Assembly: GCA_025127975.1 (NCBI GenBank)
Contig: JAHLYQ010000034.1
Location: forward strand, 1 to 38,173
Source: Synechococcus sp. CS-1331
Lineage (GTDB): Bacteria; Cyanobacteriota; Cyanobacteriia; PCC-6307; Cyanobiaceae
DNA length: 38,173 nucleotides
Reading direction: 5' to 3'
The position numbers were made by a program, and so were the translations under genes. Positions 16,964-25,164 of the stretch are shown here, piece after piece; the first letter of the stretch is position 1, and the number at the start of each line of letters is the position of its first letter. The notes under the pieces were generated by a model, which saw nothing but the letters and a program-made list of their open reading frames with translations, had not been told where the DNA came from and searched no databases.

Positions 16964-16982
16964 GTAAGGCAGATTGCCTTAC
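16964..16982. promoter_or_regulatory. Inverted-repeat candidate operator of vapBC
   Basis: GTAAGGCA and TGCCTTAC form perfect 8-base arms around the spacer GAT, ending 9 bases before the vapB ATG at 16954. AbrB-type antitoxins bind such palindromes to repress their own operon. The role is inferred from symmetry and position. Confidence 0.6.
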
Positions 16983-16999
16983 ATGGGGTCGCTGCTCAG

Positions 17000-17019
17000 T
17001 GGCGCCAAAGTTGGCGCCA
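17000..17019. repeat. Second perfect inverted repeat upstream of vapBC
   Basis: Arms TGGCGCCAA and TTGGCGCCA (9 bases each) are separated by AG. It lies 18 bases beyond the first palindrome, between vapBC and trmD. It may be another protein-binding site or a short stem; the two-base loop is too tight for a normal hairpin. Confidence 0.5.
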
Positions 17020-17050
17020 GGGATTGTCTCGCCATGCACCAACGCAATCG

Positions 17051-17075
17051 GCGCACTGGGTGACATCCAGTGCGC
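17051..17075 (-). terminator. Hairpin just after trmD
   Basis: GCGCACTGG and CCAGTGCGC form a perfect 9-base GC-rich stem with a 7-base loop, beginning 5 bases after the trmD stop on the minus strand. No T-run follows, so it is either a weak terminator or an mRNA 3' end stabiliser. Confidence 0.5.
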
Positions 17076-17080
17076 GTCGG

Positions 17081-17779
17081 CTACTGCTGGGCCTGCTGCT
17101 CCTGCCAGCGCGCGAATAGATCCGGCCGTCGCTCGCGGGTGCGCTGCTGCTGCTGCTCGAAGCGCCAGCGGGCAATGGCGCCATGGTCGCCGCTGCGCAG
17201 CACTGCCGGCACCTCCAGCTCCCGAAAGCTGGCCGGCCGGGTGTAGTGGGGGTGCTCCAGCAGCAGGGCGCTGTGGCTTTCCTCCTCCAGGCTGGCCTGG
17301 CTTCCCACGGTGCCCGGCAGCAGCCGCACCACGCCGTTGATGATCACCGCCGCCGGCAATTCTCCGCCGGTGAGCACGAAATCGCCGATCGACACCTCCT
17401 CGTCGGCCAGGGCACGGATGCGCTCATCGAAGCCCTCGTAGTGGCCGCAGATCAGCACCAGCTGCTCGTATTCAATGGCCCAGCGGCGCAGGTCGACCTG
17501 CTCCAGGGGTTTGCCCTGGGGGCTCATCAGCAGCACCCGCCGCCGCGGCAACACCGGAATCGCCTCCACCGCCGCAAATACCGGCTCGGGCTTGAGCACC
17601 ATGCCCGCTCCGCCGCCGTAGGGCTCATCGTCGACCTTGCGGTACTTGTCGGGGGCGAAGTCGCGCGGGTTGTGGGTGTGCAGTGCCGCGATGCCGGCGG
17701 TAAAGGCGCGGCCGATCACCCCAAGGGCTAGCAGCGGCGCAAAGGCTTCCGGCGCCAGGCTCACCACATCCAGGCGCAT
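17081..17779 (-). CDS. trmD: tRNA (guanine-N1-)-methyltransferase
   Basis: Methylates G37 beside the anticodon to prevent frameshifting. The 232-residue SPOUT enzyme has GGGAGM at 55-60, MSPQG at 85-89, ICGHYEGFDER at 110-120 and the knot loop IGDFVLTGGE at 131-140. Start ATG 17779 gives the standard MRLDVVSLAPEAF opening. In this window it lies 5 bases downstream of the phycobiliprotein lyase gene on the same strand. A hairpin follows. Confidence 0.97.
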   Translation of the reverse strand: MRLDVVSLAPEAFAPLLALGVIGRAFTAGIAALHTHNPRDFAPDKYRKVDDEPYGGGAGMVLKPEPVFAAVEAIPVLPRRRVLLMSPQGKPLEQVDLRRWAIEYEQLVLICGHYEGFDERIRALADEEVSIGDFVLTGGELPAAVIINGVVRLLPGTVGSQASLEEESHSALLLEHPHYTRPASFRELEVPAVLRSGDHGAIARWRFEQQQQRTRERRPDLFARWQEQQAQQ

Positions 17780-17784
17780 GGGGC

Positions 17785-18309
17785 TCAGCTCACCGGGGCG
17801 GTGGGTCGACTCACCCGGCGGATCTCGGAGCTGAAGCTGGCCCGGCCAGGGCTGCCGTCGGCGCTGCTCTCCACGGTGCTGCGCAGCCGCAGGTTGGGCT
17901 TGGTGAACCAGATGCGCTCCCGCACCTCCGTGTCATTGGAGCGGATCGTGAGCTCCAGGCTGCCGTCGGGCCAGAGCTGCCAGCTGCCCTGCTGATCGCC
18001 GCTGCGGAAGTCGCCGTCAGCGCTGAAGTGCAGCTGCTGGGCCACGCCATCCTTGGGGCAGACCCGCAGGCCGCCGGCGCCGCCCGGAGCCTCGGGCTCC
18101 AGAAAGGACACCACCAGTTCGCCGCGCTCGCTGCTGTGCCAGGCGTCGCCGTCTTCCGTGTCGAGCTCAGCTGCGGCACTCACCGCCGCCAGGGCGAACT
18201 GGCTGCGCAGGCCCATCCACTCGCCGGCGCAGTGGCGTAGAAAGCCGCCGATCTCCTCGGGAGGGAAGGGGGCGGTGTCGGTGAGTGACTTGGTGCTGGG
18301 CTCGCTCAT
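17785..18309 (-). CDS. Phycobiliprotein lyase, CpcS/CpeS family
   Basis: Attaches a bilin chromophore to a cysteine of phycobiliproteins. The 174-residue lipocalin-like protein begins with the family helix (PEEIGGFLRHCAGEWMGLRS). It ends with the diagnostic ERIWFTKPNLRLR at 131-143 and ASFSSEIR near 157-164. The middle (ERGELVVSFLEPE, GSWQLWPDGSLELTIRSND) fits the beta-barrel strands. The match to CpcS/CpcU-type lyases is clear, but which bilin and which subunit it serves cannot be read. No phycobilisome structural genes are in the window. It directly precedes trmD. Confidence 0.85.
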   Translation of the reverse strand: MSEPSTKSLTDTAPFPPEEIGGFLRHCAGEWMGLRSQFALAAVSAAAELDTEDGDAWHSSERGELVVSFLEPEAPGGAGGLRVCPKDGVAQQLHFSADGDFRSGDQQGSWQLWPDGSLELTIRSNDTEVRERIWFTKPNLRLRSTVESSADGSPGRASFSSEIRRVSRPTAPVS

Positions 18310-18326
18310 GGCTGCGATTCTCTCAG

Positions 18327-18565
18327 CTGCCTGGCCCGTCGCCGCCTATCCAGATCACCTGGTGGCCGTAGCTGCGGAGGGTGCGATCCGCCGTCAGCAG
18401 GGTGAGGCCGTTATGGATGGCCTGGGCCGCCAGCAGCCGATCGAAGATTCCGTCTTCGCACAGCGGTAGGGGTCGCGATGGATCCAGGGCAGATGCTGCA
18501 CAGCCAGGCAGTGAGGAATCCGGGCTTGCCGAGGGAGGTTTTGATCGCCCAATTAGCTAAGCCGG
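18327..18565 (-). pseudogene. PIN-domain toxin relic
   Basis: The gap between the lyase gene and era holds pieces of a VapC-type toxin on the minus strand. Reading from the era side, ANWAIKTSLGK resembles the family's SLWEIAIKTSLGKL. Next comes HLPWIHRDP, and then, in another frame, FDRLLAAQAIHNGLTLLTAD followed by RTLRSYGHQVIW and a stop. The normal family motif is HRDPFDRLLAAQA; here 23 bases are inserted between HRDP and FDRLL, which shifts the frame. The N-terminal half and much of the middle are missing. No antitoxin remains. Confidence 0.7.
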
Positions 18566-18580
18566 CCTGTTAGCTAAGCC
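18553..18580. repeat. Direct repeat beside era 3' end
   Basis: TTAGCTAAGCC occurs at 18553-18563 and again at 18570-18580, a 17-base period, immediately downstream of era and at the edge of the toxin relic. Confidence 0.75.
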
Positions 18581-18591
18581 AGCTAGCAAGT

Positions 18592-19521
18592 TCAGTCCCC
18601 CCGGTAGCCCAGTTCGCTCAGCCGGGCGGCGCTGCGGCGCCAGCCCGGCACCACCTTGACGAACAGCTCCAGGTACACCGGCCCTTCAAATATCTTCTCC
18701 ATCTGCAGCCGCGCCCCCTGGCCGATGGTTTTGAGCATGCTTCCCCCCTTGCCGATCAGGATCCCCTTCTGGCTGGAGCGCTCCACCAGCACCGTGGCCA
18801 GGATGGCGGTGCGGGGGCCGTCGTCGACCACCCGCTCGATGCTCACCGCCACGGAGTGGGGCACCTCCTCGCGGGTTTGGTGCAGTACCTGCTCCCGGAT
18901 CAGCTCGGCCATCAGCAGCTGCTCGGGCTGGTCGCTCACCGCATCGGCCGGATAGAGATGGGGCCCCTCGGGCAGCTCGGCGCTCAGGGCCGCTACCAGG
19001 GCCCCGGTGCCTTCGCCGCTGAGGGCGCTCACCGGGTGTAGGGGCCAGTCGCCCGCCAGCTCCCGGTAGCTGGCGGCCAGCTGCTCGGCCCGCTCCGGAT
19101 CCACCAGGTCGTTCTTGTTGAGGGCCACATGCACCGGCGCGCGGCAGTGCTTCAGCAGCTCCACGATGAAGCCATCGCCCCGGCCCGCCGGCTCGCTGCC
19201 ATCCACCAGCAGCAGCACCACATCCACCTCGCCGATGGCACCGCGGGCGCTCTGCACCAAGCGTTCCCCCAGCAGGTGGTGGGGCTTGTGGATGCCCGGG
19301 GTGTCGAGCAGCACTAGTTGGGCCGCCTCGGTGGTGAGGATCGCCCGCAGCCGGTTGCGGGTGGTCTGGGCCACCGGTGAGGTGATTGCCACCTTTTCGC
19401 CCACCAGCTGGTTGAGCAGGGTGGATTTGCCCACGTTCGGCCGGCCGATCAGGGCCACGAAGCCAGAGCGGAAGCCCTCTGGGCTGGTTGGCAGGGCCGG
19501 GATCGTCGCGGGGAACTCCAT
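18592..19521 (-). CDS. era: GTPase Era
   Basis: Ribosome-associated GTPase needed for 30S maturation; it binds the 16S rRNA 3' end. The 309-residue protein from the ATG at 19521 has the G1 motif GRPNVGKST at 26-34, G3 DTPG at 73-76, G4 NKND at 135-138 and a C-terminal KH domain with GILIGKGGSMLKTIG. The frame is open upstream of this ATG, but the extra residues are not family-like. It runs toward the toxin relic at its 3' end and diverges from the gene at 19615. Confidence 0.97.
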   Translation of the reverse strand: MEFPATIPALPTSPEGFRSGFVALIGRPNVGKSTLLNQLVGEKVAITSPVAQTTRNRLRAILTTEAAQLVLLDTPGIHKPHHLLGERLVQSARGAIGEVDVVLLLVDGSEPAGRGDGFIVELLKHCRAPVHVALNKNDLVDPERAEQLAASYRELAGDWPLHPVSALSGEGTGALVAALSAELPEGPHLYPADAVSDQPEQLLMAELIREQVLHQTREEVPHSVAVSIERVVDDGPRTAILATVLVERSSQKGILIGKGGSMLKTIGQGARLQMEKIFEGPVYLELFVKVVPGWRRSAARLSELGYRGD

Positions 19522-19614
19522 GGCTCCAGCCTCGCAGCCGGCAGCACCTGGCTGGCGATCTCGCCCATAGGCTGGAGCTGCGTGCTGCATCTCCGCCCAG
19601 AGATCTCCCCAGCG

Positions 19615-20160
19615 ATGGCTCCAGCTCCATCAGATGACTCCGCTGCCCCCCTCCAGCCCAGCTTCCAGCAGGCCATGGAGATCACTGCCCATTGGCTGGC
19701 CCTCTGGGAGAACGGCGAACTCAGCGATGAGGTGCTGGCCGACAGGGTGGCTGAGTTGGTGGCCAGTCGGGATGGGGCCCGCGGCTTTTTCGTGGTGAGC
19801 CTGGCCGGTGACGGCCCCCTGATGGACCGGCTGCCTGAAGCCCTGTTGCTGCAACTGCGCTTGGCTGGCGCGGGCGTGGTGGATCTCTCGGTCCGCAACC
19901 TGGCGATGAGCACCGCCATGGCGCTGCACCACCAGCGGGCGGGGGATGGGGGGCAGCAGGCGGCTTCAGAGCGGGTGCGGGCGCGCTGCACCGAATTGCT
20001 GCGCGGCTTGGAGCCCCTGGCCGTTAAGCAGAGGCTGGAGATCCTGTTGGCTGCAACGGCAGGGGAGGGCGACGATGTGGCCTTCCTGGAGCGCTGGGGG
20101 TACGACGCCGACCAGCGCCAGGCCATCGCGGCGGCGATCGAGGCGGTGGCCGAGGCCTGA
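19615..20160 (+). CDS. Conserved hypothetical protein
   Basis: A 181-residue soluble protein from the ATG at 19615 (a GTG at 19582 is less likely). Features visible: SFQQAMEITAHWLALWENGE, then LADRVAELVASRDGARGFFVVSLAGDGPLMD, LPEALLLQLRLAGAGVVDLSVRNLAMSTAM, and an Ala-rich C-terminal helix. It has no signal peptide, membrane segment or metal motif. I do not recognise a named family; codon use and alternation of helices make it a real gene. It is followed after 35 bases by the exported hydrolase on the same strand. Confidence 0.75.
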   Translation: MAPAPSDDSAAPLQPSFQQAMEITAHWLALWENGELSDEVLADRVAELVASRDGARGFFVVSLAGDGPLMDRLPEALLLQLRLAGAGVVDLSVRNLAMSTAMALHHQRAGDGGQQAASERVRARCTELLRGLEPLAVKQRLEILLAATAGEGDDVAFLERWGYDADQRQAIAAAIEAVAEA

Positions 20161-20195
20161 GCTGGGCCAGGATAGCTGCTCCTTGGCTTGTCTCG

Positions 20196-21758
20196 ATGGC
20201 CGCGTCCCGGCTAGTTCGTGCTTTGGCCACGGGGCTTTGCTCCGCTGCGCTGTTGGCCCCTCCAGCGGCCAGATCGATTGAAACCATCAGGTTGCGGTTG
20301 CCCCTGCTGGAGACCGACTTCCTCATCCGGGTTTCCGAATTGCGCAGCCCGGCGGCCCTGCTTGCTGGTGATAGCGATTTGGCCGAACTCGACCGGGCCA
20401 CCAACGGGGTGATTGGTCAGAAGCTCAAAGCGGTGCTGCAGTCCAACCTGCCCCTGGAGCTGAAGGCCGTATTGCTCAATGCCAACGGATCGCCCCTGCT
20501 GGAGCAGGTGTTGCTGTTGGTGGGAGCCCTCGGTGACATTGACGACCTGCCTGAGCCAATTGAGCCGGCCCAGTTTCACCGGGCCCTGGAGCTGGCGGCC
20601 GCCAAAGGGGGGATCAGCTTGCTGGATGTGCTGGAGAATCTTCCTGGCGAGAGCGTCACGGTGGAGCTGGGCCGGCTGGGCTATTCGCTGCAGAGATTCC
20701 GGGCCCAACGCCGTCAGGCCGAACAGTTGATTGCCGCGTTGCCCGCGGTGAGCAGCAACGGGCCTTGGCTGGAGGCCGGCAGGTTCACCAGCGCGCGCCG
20801 GGAGCTCAAGATTGACGTGGCCCATCGTCCCGAGCCCCTGGCGGTGGTGATCTGGGAGTCCAGTGCATCCGCCACCACCGCCACGACCCCCACCGCCGCC
20901 ACGACCGCCACAGATCGCCTCGTGGTGATTTCCCACGGCCTCTGGGATGACCCCAGAAATTTCGAGGGCTGGGCTGGGCACCTGGCCAGCCATGGCTACA
21001 CGGTGGTGCTGCCGCGCCATCCCGGCAGCGATCAGAGCCAGCAGCGGGCGATGCTCTCAGGCAAGCAGCCGCCACCGAAACCGGCAGAATTGGCGCTGAG
21101 GCCCAAGGATGTGTCGGCGGTGATCGATGCGGCGGCCCAGGGTCAGTTGAACTTGCGCCGGCCGGTGAACACCAAGGCGGTGCTGGTGGCTGGCCATTCC
21201 TGGGGGGCGACGACGGCCCTGCAGTTGGCCGGTGCCCGGCCCACCGCCAGCAGGATGGAGCAGCTGTGCGAAGACCTGCGCCACCCCTGGCGCAATCTCA
21301 GCTGGGTGTTGCAGTGCAACTTTGTTGGTTCGGCCGACAGTGCAGCCCTGGCCGACCCCCGGGTGGTTGCTGCCGTGGCGGTGAGTCCACCGATGCGGCT
21401 GTTGTTCGATATTGATTCGGCCAGGGGTATGGGGGCCGCCGTGCTGGTGGTGAGTGGCGGCAGCGACTGGGTTGTACCCCCGGGCCCGGAAGCGATCGAG
21501 CCGATGGCCAGGGTCATCAGTGCCACCAGTGAGGGTCATCGCCTGGTGCTGGTGGAGGGGGGCACCCATTTCAATCTGCGTTCCTCCCTTGCTAATGGCG
21601 GTGGGCCTTTGCGGGGTTTGATCCTGGCTTGGTTTAGTGCGGCCAGCCAGGCCCCAGCAGGAAGCCCGCCCCAGTTGCCCCCCGATGGCTGGGGGAGCAG
21701 CACCATGCCCCTGCGGGATGTGACCAAGCACCTGCCTGAGCCAGCCAACCAGCCATAA
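20196..21758 (+). CDS. Exported alpha/beta hydrolase
   Basis: A 520-residue protein with a signal peptide (residues 1-27, LVRALATGLCSAALLAPPAA). An N-terminal region at about 28-200 is of the kind found ahead of hydrolases in cyanobacteria (DUF1400-like). An alpha/beta-hydrolase domain follows, with oxyanion loop SHGLWDD at 246-252, nucleophile Ser335 in GHSWG, an acid in SGGSDWVVPPG and a His in EGGTHFNL. The layout resembles platelet-activating-factor acetylhydrolase-like proteins. An Ala/Thr low-complexity stretch at 221-239 sits between the two parts. Substrate unknown. It ends against a terminator serving the convergent gene. Confidence 0.85.
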   Translation: MAASRLVRALATGLCSAALLAPPAARSIETIRLRLPLLETDFLIRVSELRSPAALLAGDSDLAELDRATNGVIGQKLKAVLQSNLPLELKAVLLNANGSPLLEQVLLLVGALGDIDDLPEPIEPAQFHRALELAAAKGGISLLDVLENLPGESVTVELGRLGYSLQRFRAQRRQAEQLIAALPAVSSNGPWLEAGRFTSARRELKIDVAHRPEPLAVVIWESSASATTATTPTAATTATDRLVVISHGLWDDPRNFEGWAGHLASHGYTVVLPRHPGSDQSQQRAMLSGKQPPPKPAELALRPKDVSAVIDAAAQGQLNLRRPVNTKAVLVAGHSWGATTALQLAGARPTASRMEQLCEDLRHPWRNLSWVLQCNFVGSADSAALADPRVVAAVAVSPPMRLLFDIDSARGMGAAVLVVSGGSDWVVPPGPEAIEPMARVISATSEGHRLVLVEGGTHFNLRSSLANGGGPLRGLILAWFSAASQAPAGSPPQLPPDGWGSSTMPLRDVTKHLPEPANQP

Positions 21759-21780
21759 AAAAGCGCCCTCTGGGGGCGCT
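21757..21780 (-). terminator. Rho-independent terminator of the Bax inhibitor-1 gene
   Basis: On the minus strand AGCGCCC / GGGCGCT form a 7-base stem with a 5-base loop, followed by six T residues. It starts 32 bases after the stop of the minus-strand gene at 21813. It overlaps the last two bases of the hydrolase stop codon and may also limit read-through in the plus direction. Confidence 0.8.
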
Positions 21781-21812
21781 GGGGGCTTGCTGCTGGAAGC
21801 AAGGAGCTTGGC

Positions 21813-22550
21813 TCAATCGCGCCGGCCACCGCCCTGCAGGGCAATGATCAGCCGCAGGATGAAGATGAACAGGTTGATGTAGGTGAGATACATGCCCAGG
21901 GCGCCGGCCAGGTACTGGTCGTCGCTGTAGGTGCGGGGCATGGTGTAGAAGTCGACGAAGGCGGCGCCGACGAACAGCACGGTGCCGAAGCCGGCGATCA
22001 GCAGTTCAAAGGTGCCCCCACTGAAGACTCCCGGCGCAAAAATGCTGCCTACGATCTGCACAACCATCGCGATCAGTAGGCCGAGAATCCCCAGGCCCAC
22101 CACCCCGCTGAGGGCCTGCCCCACGTTGTCGCTCATGCGCCGACCGGCCACTGAGGCCACCACAAAGGTGATGCCGGTGGCCAGGGTGGCGGTACCGATT
22201 GCTCCTACGCCAGCAGCGCTGATGGCGTAGGCGACAATTCCGCTCAGGGTGAAGCCCGTGATCAGGCTGTAGGCCGTCAACAGCGGCAGGGCCGTGCTGT
22301 TGTTGCCCTTCATGGCCACGTTTTGGGCCACGAAGAAGAGGATGAAGTTGCCGATCAGGGCCACCCAGAACAGGGGCATGAAGCTGGCAGGGCTGCTGGC
22401 CATCAAGGTCAGGCCGCCCAACACGCCAGCGGCAGTGAGCACCATGCCCCCGCCCACGTAGGGCAGGGCCTTGTTGACCACATTGGGCCCCACCAGGGCG
22501 CTCGACTGGGCCTCACGGATGGCTTGTTGGAAATTGCTGCTGGCCGGCAT
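21813..22550 (-). CDS. Bax inhibitor-1/YccA family membrane protein
   Basis: A 245-residue protein with about seven membrane helices (LPYVGGGMVLTAAGVLGGLTL, MPLFWVALIGNFILFFVAQN, LLTAYSLITGFTLSGIVAYA, TATLATGITFVVASVAG, LSGVVGLGILGLLIAMVVQI, ELLIAGFGTVLFVGAAFVDF, MYLTYINLFIFILRLI). It matches the BI-1 fold, including the conserved Asp in the sixth helix region. BI-1 proteins are membrane channels or protease regulators; the role in cyanobacteria is unknown. The ATG at 22550 precedes the usual short polar N-terminus (MPASSNFQQAIREA). A strong terminator follows. Confidence 0.9.
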   Translation of the reverse strand: MPASSNFQQAIREAQSSALVGPNVVNKALPYVGGGMVLTAAGVLGGLTLMASSPASFMPLFWVALIGNFILFFVAQNVAMKGNNSTALPLLTAYSLITGFTLSGIVAYAISAAGVGAIGTATLATGITFVVASVAGRRMSDNVGQALSGVVGLGILGLLIAMVVQIVGSIFAPGVFSGGTFELLIAGFGTVLFVGAAFVDFYTMPRTYSDDQYLAGALGMYLTYINLFIFILRLIIALQGGGRRD

Positions 22551-22657
22551 GGCGCACCAGAGGGAGGAAACTCCCATCATCCTGACAGCGCCCTGCAGGC
22601 AACGGGAGGCCCCGGGGGCTGAGGTTGGTGCGGATCTCCCTATTGAATCTGGTATTG

Positions 22658-23155
22658 CTATTCGATCTGGCGCCGCGAGCCGGGCCAGATCAGCACCGCG
22701 AGCACCGCCACACCGGTGCCGATGCAGGATTCGGCAAACCGCAGCAGGGCATTCAGCCCCGGACTCAGCTTTGGATCCAGGCTGCTGGTGACCATCACCA
22801 CGATCACCGTGATCGCCGCCAGGCGGCCGTGGCTCGGCACTTTCACCGCCGCGCACAGCAGCACCGTGGCGAAGATCGCCACGGCCATGCCAGCGGGGTG
22901 GAAGGGCAGCAGGGTTAGGTAGACCGCGCTGGTGGCGGCGCCGATCGCCGACCCCAGGATGCGCAGTGACGCTGAGGAAAGCGCCTCCTTGCTGGTGGCC
23001 TGGGTCACCACAATCGCGGAGATCGCCGACCAGAGCCCGCCGATCTTGGGCAGATAGCCAGGGAACAGACTGGTAAACCAGGAGCCGAGCAAGAAGGCCA
23101 CTAGGGCGGCCAGGGCAATTTCGGCGGGGGTGCGCAGGCGCTCAGCCCTGTTCAT
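22658..23155 (-). CDS. FUSC/aromatic acid exporter-like membrane protein (half-length)
   Basis: A 165-residue protein with an N-terminal amphipathic stretch (RTPAEIALAALVAFLLGSWF) and further hydrophobic segments (LWSAISAIVVTQATSKEAL, MAVAIFATVLLCAAV, LAAITVIVVMVTSSL, CIGTGVAVLAVLIWPG). The AIVVTQ...SxxRILGSAIGA pattern is typical of the FUSC membrane module, here as a single short module without the long soluble domain. It ends WPGSRRQ, as many short members do. It may have a transport role, not shown. It lies 33 bases after rpsP on the same strand. Confidence 0.8.
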   Translation of the reverse strand: MNRAERLRTPAEIALAALVAFLLGSWFTSLFPGYLPKIGGLWSAISAIVVTQATSKEALSSASLRILGSAIGAATSAVYLTLLPFHPAGMAVAIFATVLLCAAVKVPSHGRLAAITVIVVMVTSSLDPKLSPGLNALLRFAESCIGTGVAVLAVLIWPGSRRQIE

Positions 23156-23188
23156 AGTTGGTGCCCGGCCCAGCAGTCTCAGAAATGC

Positions 23189-23596
23189 TCAGGCTTCAGG
23201 GGCAGCTTCTTCAGGGGCAGCAGCAGCTTCGGCAGCCGCAGCTTCAGCCGCGGCAGCAGCAGCAGCTTCAGCGGCCTTGGCGGCAGCTGCTGCTTTGGTG
23301 GCGGCCTCGCGCGCTTCGGCCTGTTTCAGCTTGCCGACCACTTCGGCGGCACGCACGGTCTTAGCGACCAGCCCGCCCTTCTCCAGCAGGGAACGGACGG
23401 TGTCGGTGGGCTGGGCGCCCTGGCTCAGGCGGGCCCTGATCGCCTCGGTGTCGAGACGGGTTTCCTTGGTGCGTGGGTTGTAGAAGCCCAGCTCCTCCAG
23501 CGGACGGCCATCGCGGCGGGAGGTGCTGTTGGTGGCCACGAGGCGGAAACTCGCTTCCCGCTTTTTACCAAACCGCTTCAGGCGGAGCTTAATCAT
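23189..23596 (-). CDS. rpsP: 30S ribosomal protein S16 with Ala/Glu-rich tail
   Basis: Small-subunit assembly protein. The S16 core (1-80) is clear: [38 protein letters not shown] and [19 protein letters not shown]. The total of 135 residues is about 50 longer than bacterial S16, because of a tail of Ala, Glu and Lys from about residue 95 on. Longer tails are usual in picocyanobacterial S16. Downstream of ffh by 50 bases, the conserved pairing. Confidence 0.97.
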   Translation of the reverse strand: MIKLRLKRFGKKREASFRLVATNSTSRRDGRPLEELGFYNPRTKETRLDTEAIRARLSQGAQPTDTVRSLLEKGGLVAKTVRAAEVVGKLKQAEAREAATKAAAAAKAAEAAAAAAAEAAAAEAAAAPEEAAPEA

Positions 23597-23646
23597 CGAT
23601 GCTTTACCGCTAGGTGACCAAACAACCAATGTACCCGCTCGAGTGC

Positions 23647-25077
23647 TCAGAGCTGGCCGAACCCCTTGCGTTTCTTGGCTGGTTTGGTGGCCACTCGCCC
23701 TGGGGAGCCTGCTGCGGGCATGCCACCCATCGGGCCGGGCATCCCCGGCATTCCAGGCATCCCCGGCATGCCGCCACCCCGGGTCATCTGTTGCATGAAG
23801 CCCCGCATCTTCTGGAAGTCGGCCAGCACCTTGTCGACATCGGCAGGTTTGTGGCCACTGCCTGCGGCGATGCGGCGCCGGCGTGAGGGCTGGGAGGCCA
23901 GCAGTTCTGGCTGCTGGCGTTCGACCTCCGTCATCGAGCCGATCATCGCTTCGATCTTCTTGAGCTGCTCCTCCCCCTGCTTGAGCATGCCGTCGTCAAT
24001 CTTGTTCATGCCGGGGATCAGCTTGATCAGTCCTCCGAGCGAGCCCATGCGCCTGATCATGCGCATCTGCTGAAGGAAGTCTGAGAAGTCGAAGCTGGCC
24101 TCCTGCAGCTTCTGCTGCATCTTGGCCACATCGGCCAGCTCCACCTCCTTGGTGGCCTTCTCCACCAGGGTGAGCACATCGCCCATGCCCAGGATGCGGC
24201 TGGCCATCCGCTCGGGGTGGAAGGGCTGCAGCGCCTCCACCTTCTCGCCGGTGCCGATGAACTTGATCGGCGCGCCGCTCACCTTGCGGATGGAGAGGGC
24301 GGCGCCACCGCGGGAGTCGCCATCCAGCTTGGTGAGCACGGCGCCGGTGATGCCCACCTGCTGGTGGAAGGCCCTGGTGAGCTCGGCCGCCTCCTGGCCG
24401 ATCATCGAATCCACCACCAGCAGCACCTCGTCGGGCTGGCAGGCCTGGCGGATGCGCACCATCTCCTCCATCATCGACTGGTCGATCTGGAGGCGCCCGG
24501 CGGTGTCCACCAGCACGGTGTCGAAGCCCTCGGCCCTGGCCTTGTCAATGCCGGCCGCGGCGATGTCTTCAGGTTTGGCCTCGGTGCCAAGGCTGAACAC
24601 CTCCACGCCGATCTGGGCGCCGAGGGTTTTGAGCTGCTCGATGGCCGCCGGCCGGTAGACGTCTGCTCCCACCAGCAGGGCCTTGCGCCCCTGCTCCTTG
24701 AGGTGCAGGCCGAGCTTGGCGGTGGCGGTGGTCTTGCCAGCGCCCTGCAGGCCAGCCATCAGCACCACCGAGGGGGCTCCGGCCTGGCCGCCGGCGGCCA
24801 GGGGGGCGTTCTCGCCGCCCATGGTGTCCACCAGCTGCTCGTGCACCAGCTGGATGAACTTCTGATCCGGGCTGACGCCGCGCACCACCTCGGCCCCGAC
24901 AGCCTTGCGCCGCACCTCCTCGACGAAGTCCTCCACCACCGGCAGGCTCACGTCGGCCTCCAGCAGGGCCCGGCGTACCTGCTTGAGCGCCCCCTGCACG
25001 TTGGTTTCGGTGATGGAGGCCTGCCCCTTCAGGCTCTTGACCGCGTCCTCAAATCGCTGGGAAAGCTCTTCAAACAT
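23647..25077 (-). CDS. ffh: Signal recognition particle protein Ffh
   Basis: SRP54 GTPase that binds signal sequences and SRP RNA to target membrane proteins. The 476-residue protein has the N domain (1-85), the G domain with GLQGAGKTT at 109-117, DTAGR at 191-195 and [10 protein letters not shown] at 249-258, and a Met-rich M domain from about 320 ([31 protein letters not shown]). The C-terminus has repeated Gly-Met-Pro triplets before KKRKGFGQL. Start ATG 25077 gives the standard [14 protein letters not shown]. Confidence 0.98.
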   Translation of the reverse strand: MFEELSQRFEDAVKSLKGQASITETNVQGALKQVRRALLEADVSLPVVEDFVEEVRRKAVGAEVVRGVSPDQKFIQLVHEQLVDTMGGENAPLAAGGQAGAPSVVLMAGLQGAGKTTATAKLGLHLKEQGRKALLVGADVYRPAAIEQLKTLGAQIGVEVFSLGTEAKPEDIAAAGIDKARAEGFDTVLVDTAGRLQIDQSMMEEMVRIRQACQPDEVLLVVDSMIGQEAAELTRAFHQQVGITGAVLTKLDGDSRGGAALSIRKVSGAPIKFIGTGEKVEALQPFHPERMASRILGMGDVLTLVEKATKEVELADVAKMQQKLQEASFDFSDFLQQMRMIRRMGSLGGLIKLIPGMNKIDDGMLKQGEEQLKKIEAMIGSMTEVERQQPELLASQPSRRRRIAAGSGHKPADVDKVLADFQKMRGFMQQMTRGGGMPGMPGMPGMPGPMGGMPAAGSPGRVATKPAKKRKGFGQL

Positions 25078-25164
25078 TTAGGTGCCGCTCGGGGGCCAGA
25101 AGTGGGGGCCAGGCCCCGGAATTCAGGTGATCGTAAAAACCGGGCTGACCCCGGCAGCGATGGC

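Noticed and set aside
23195..23310. Ala-rich S16 tail as a sign of a fusion or frameshift
   Set aside because: Longer Ala/Glu tails occur in S16 of related cyanobacteria, and the frame is open with normal codon use.
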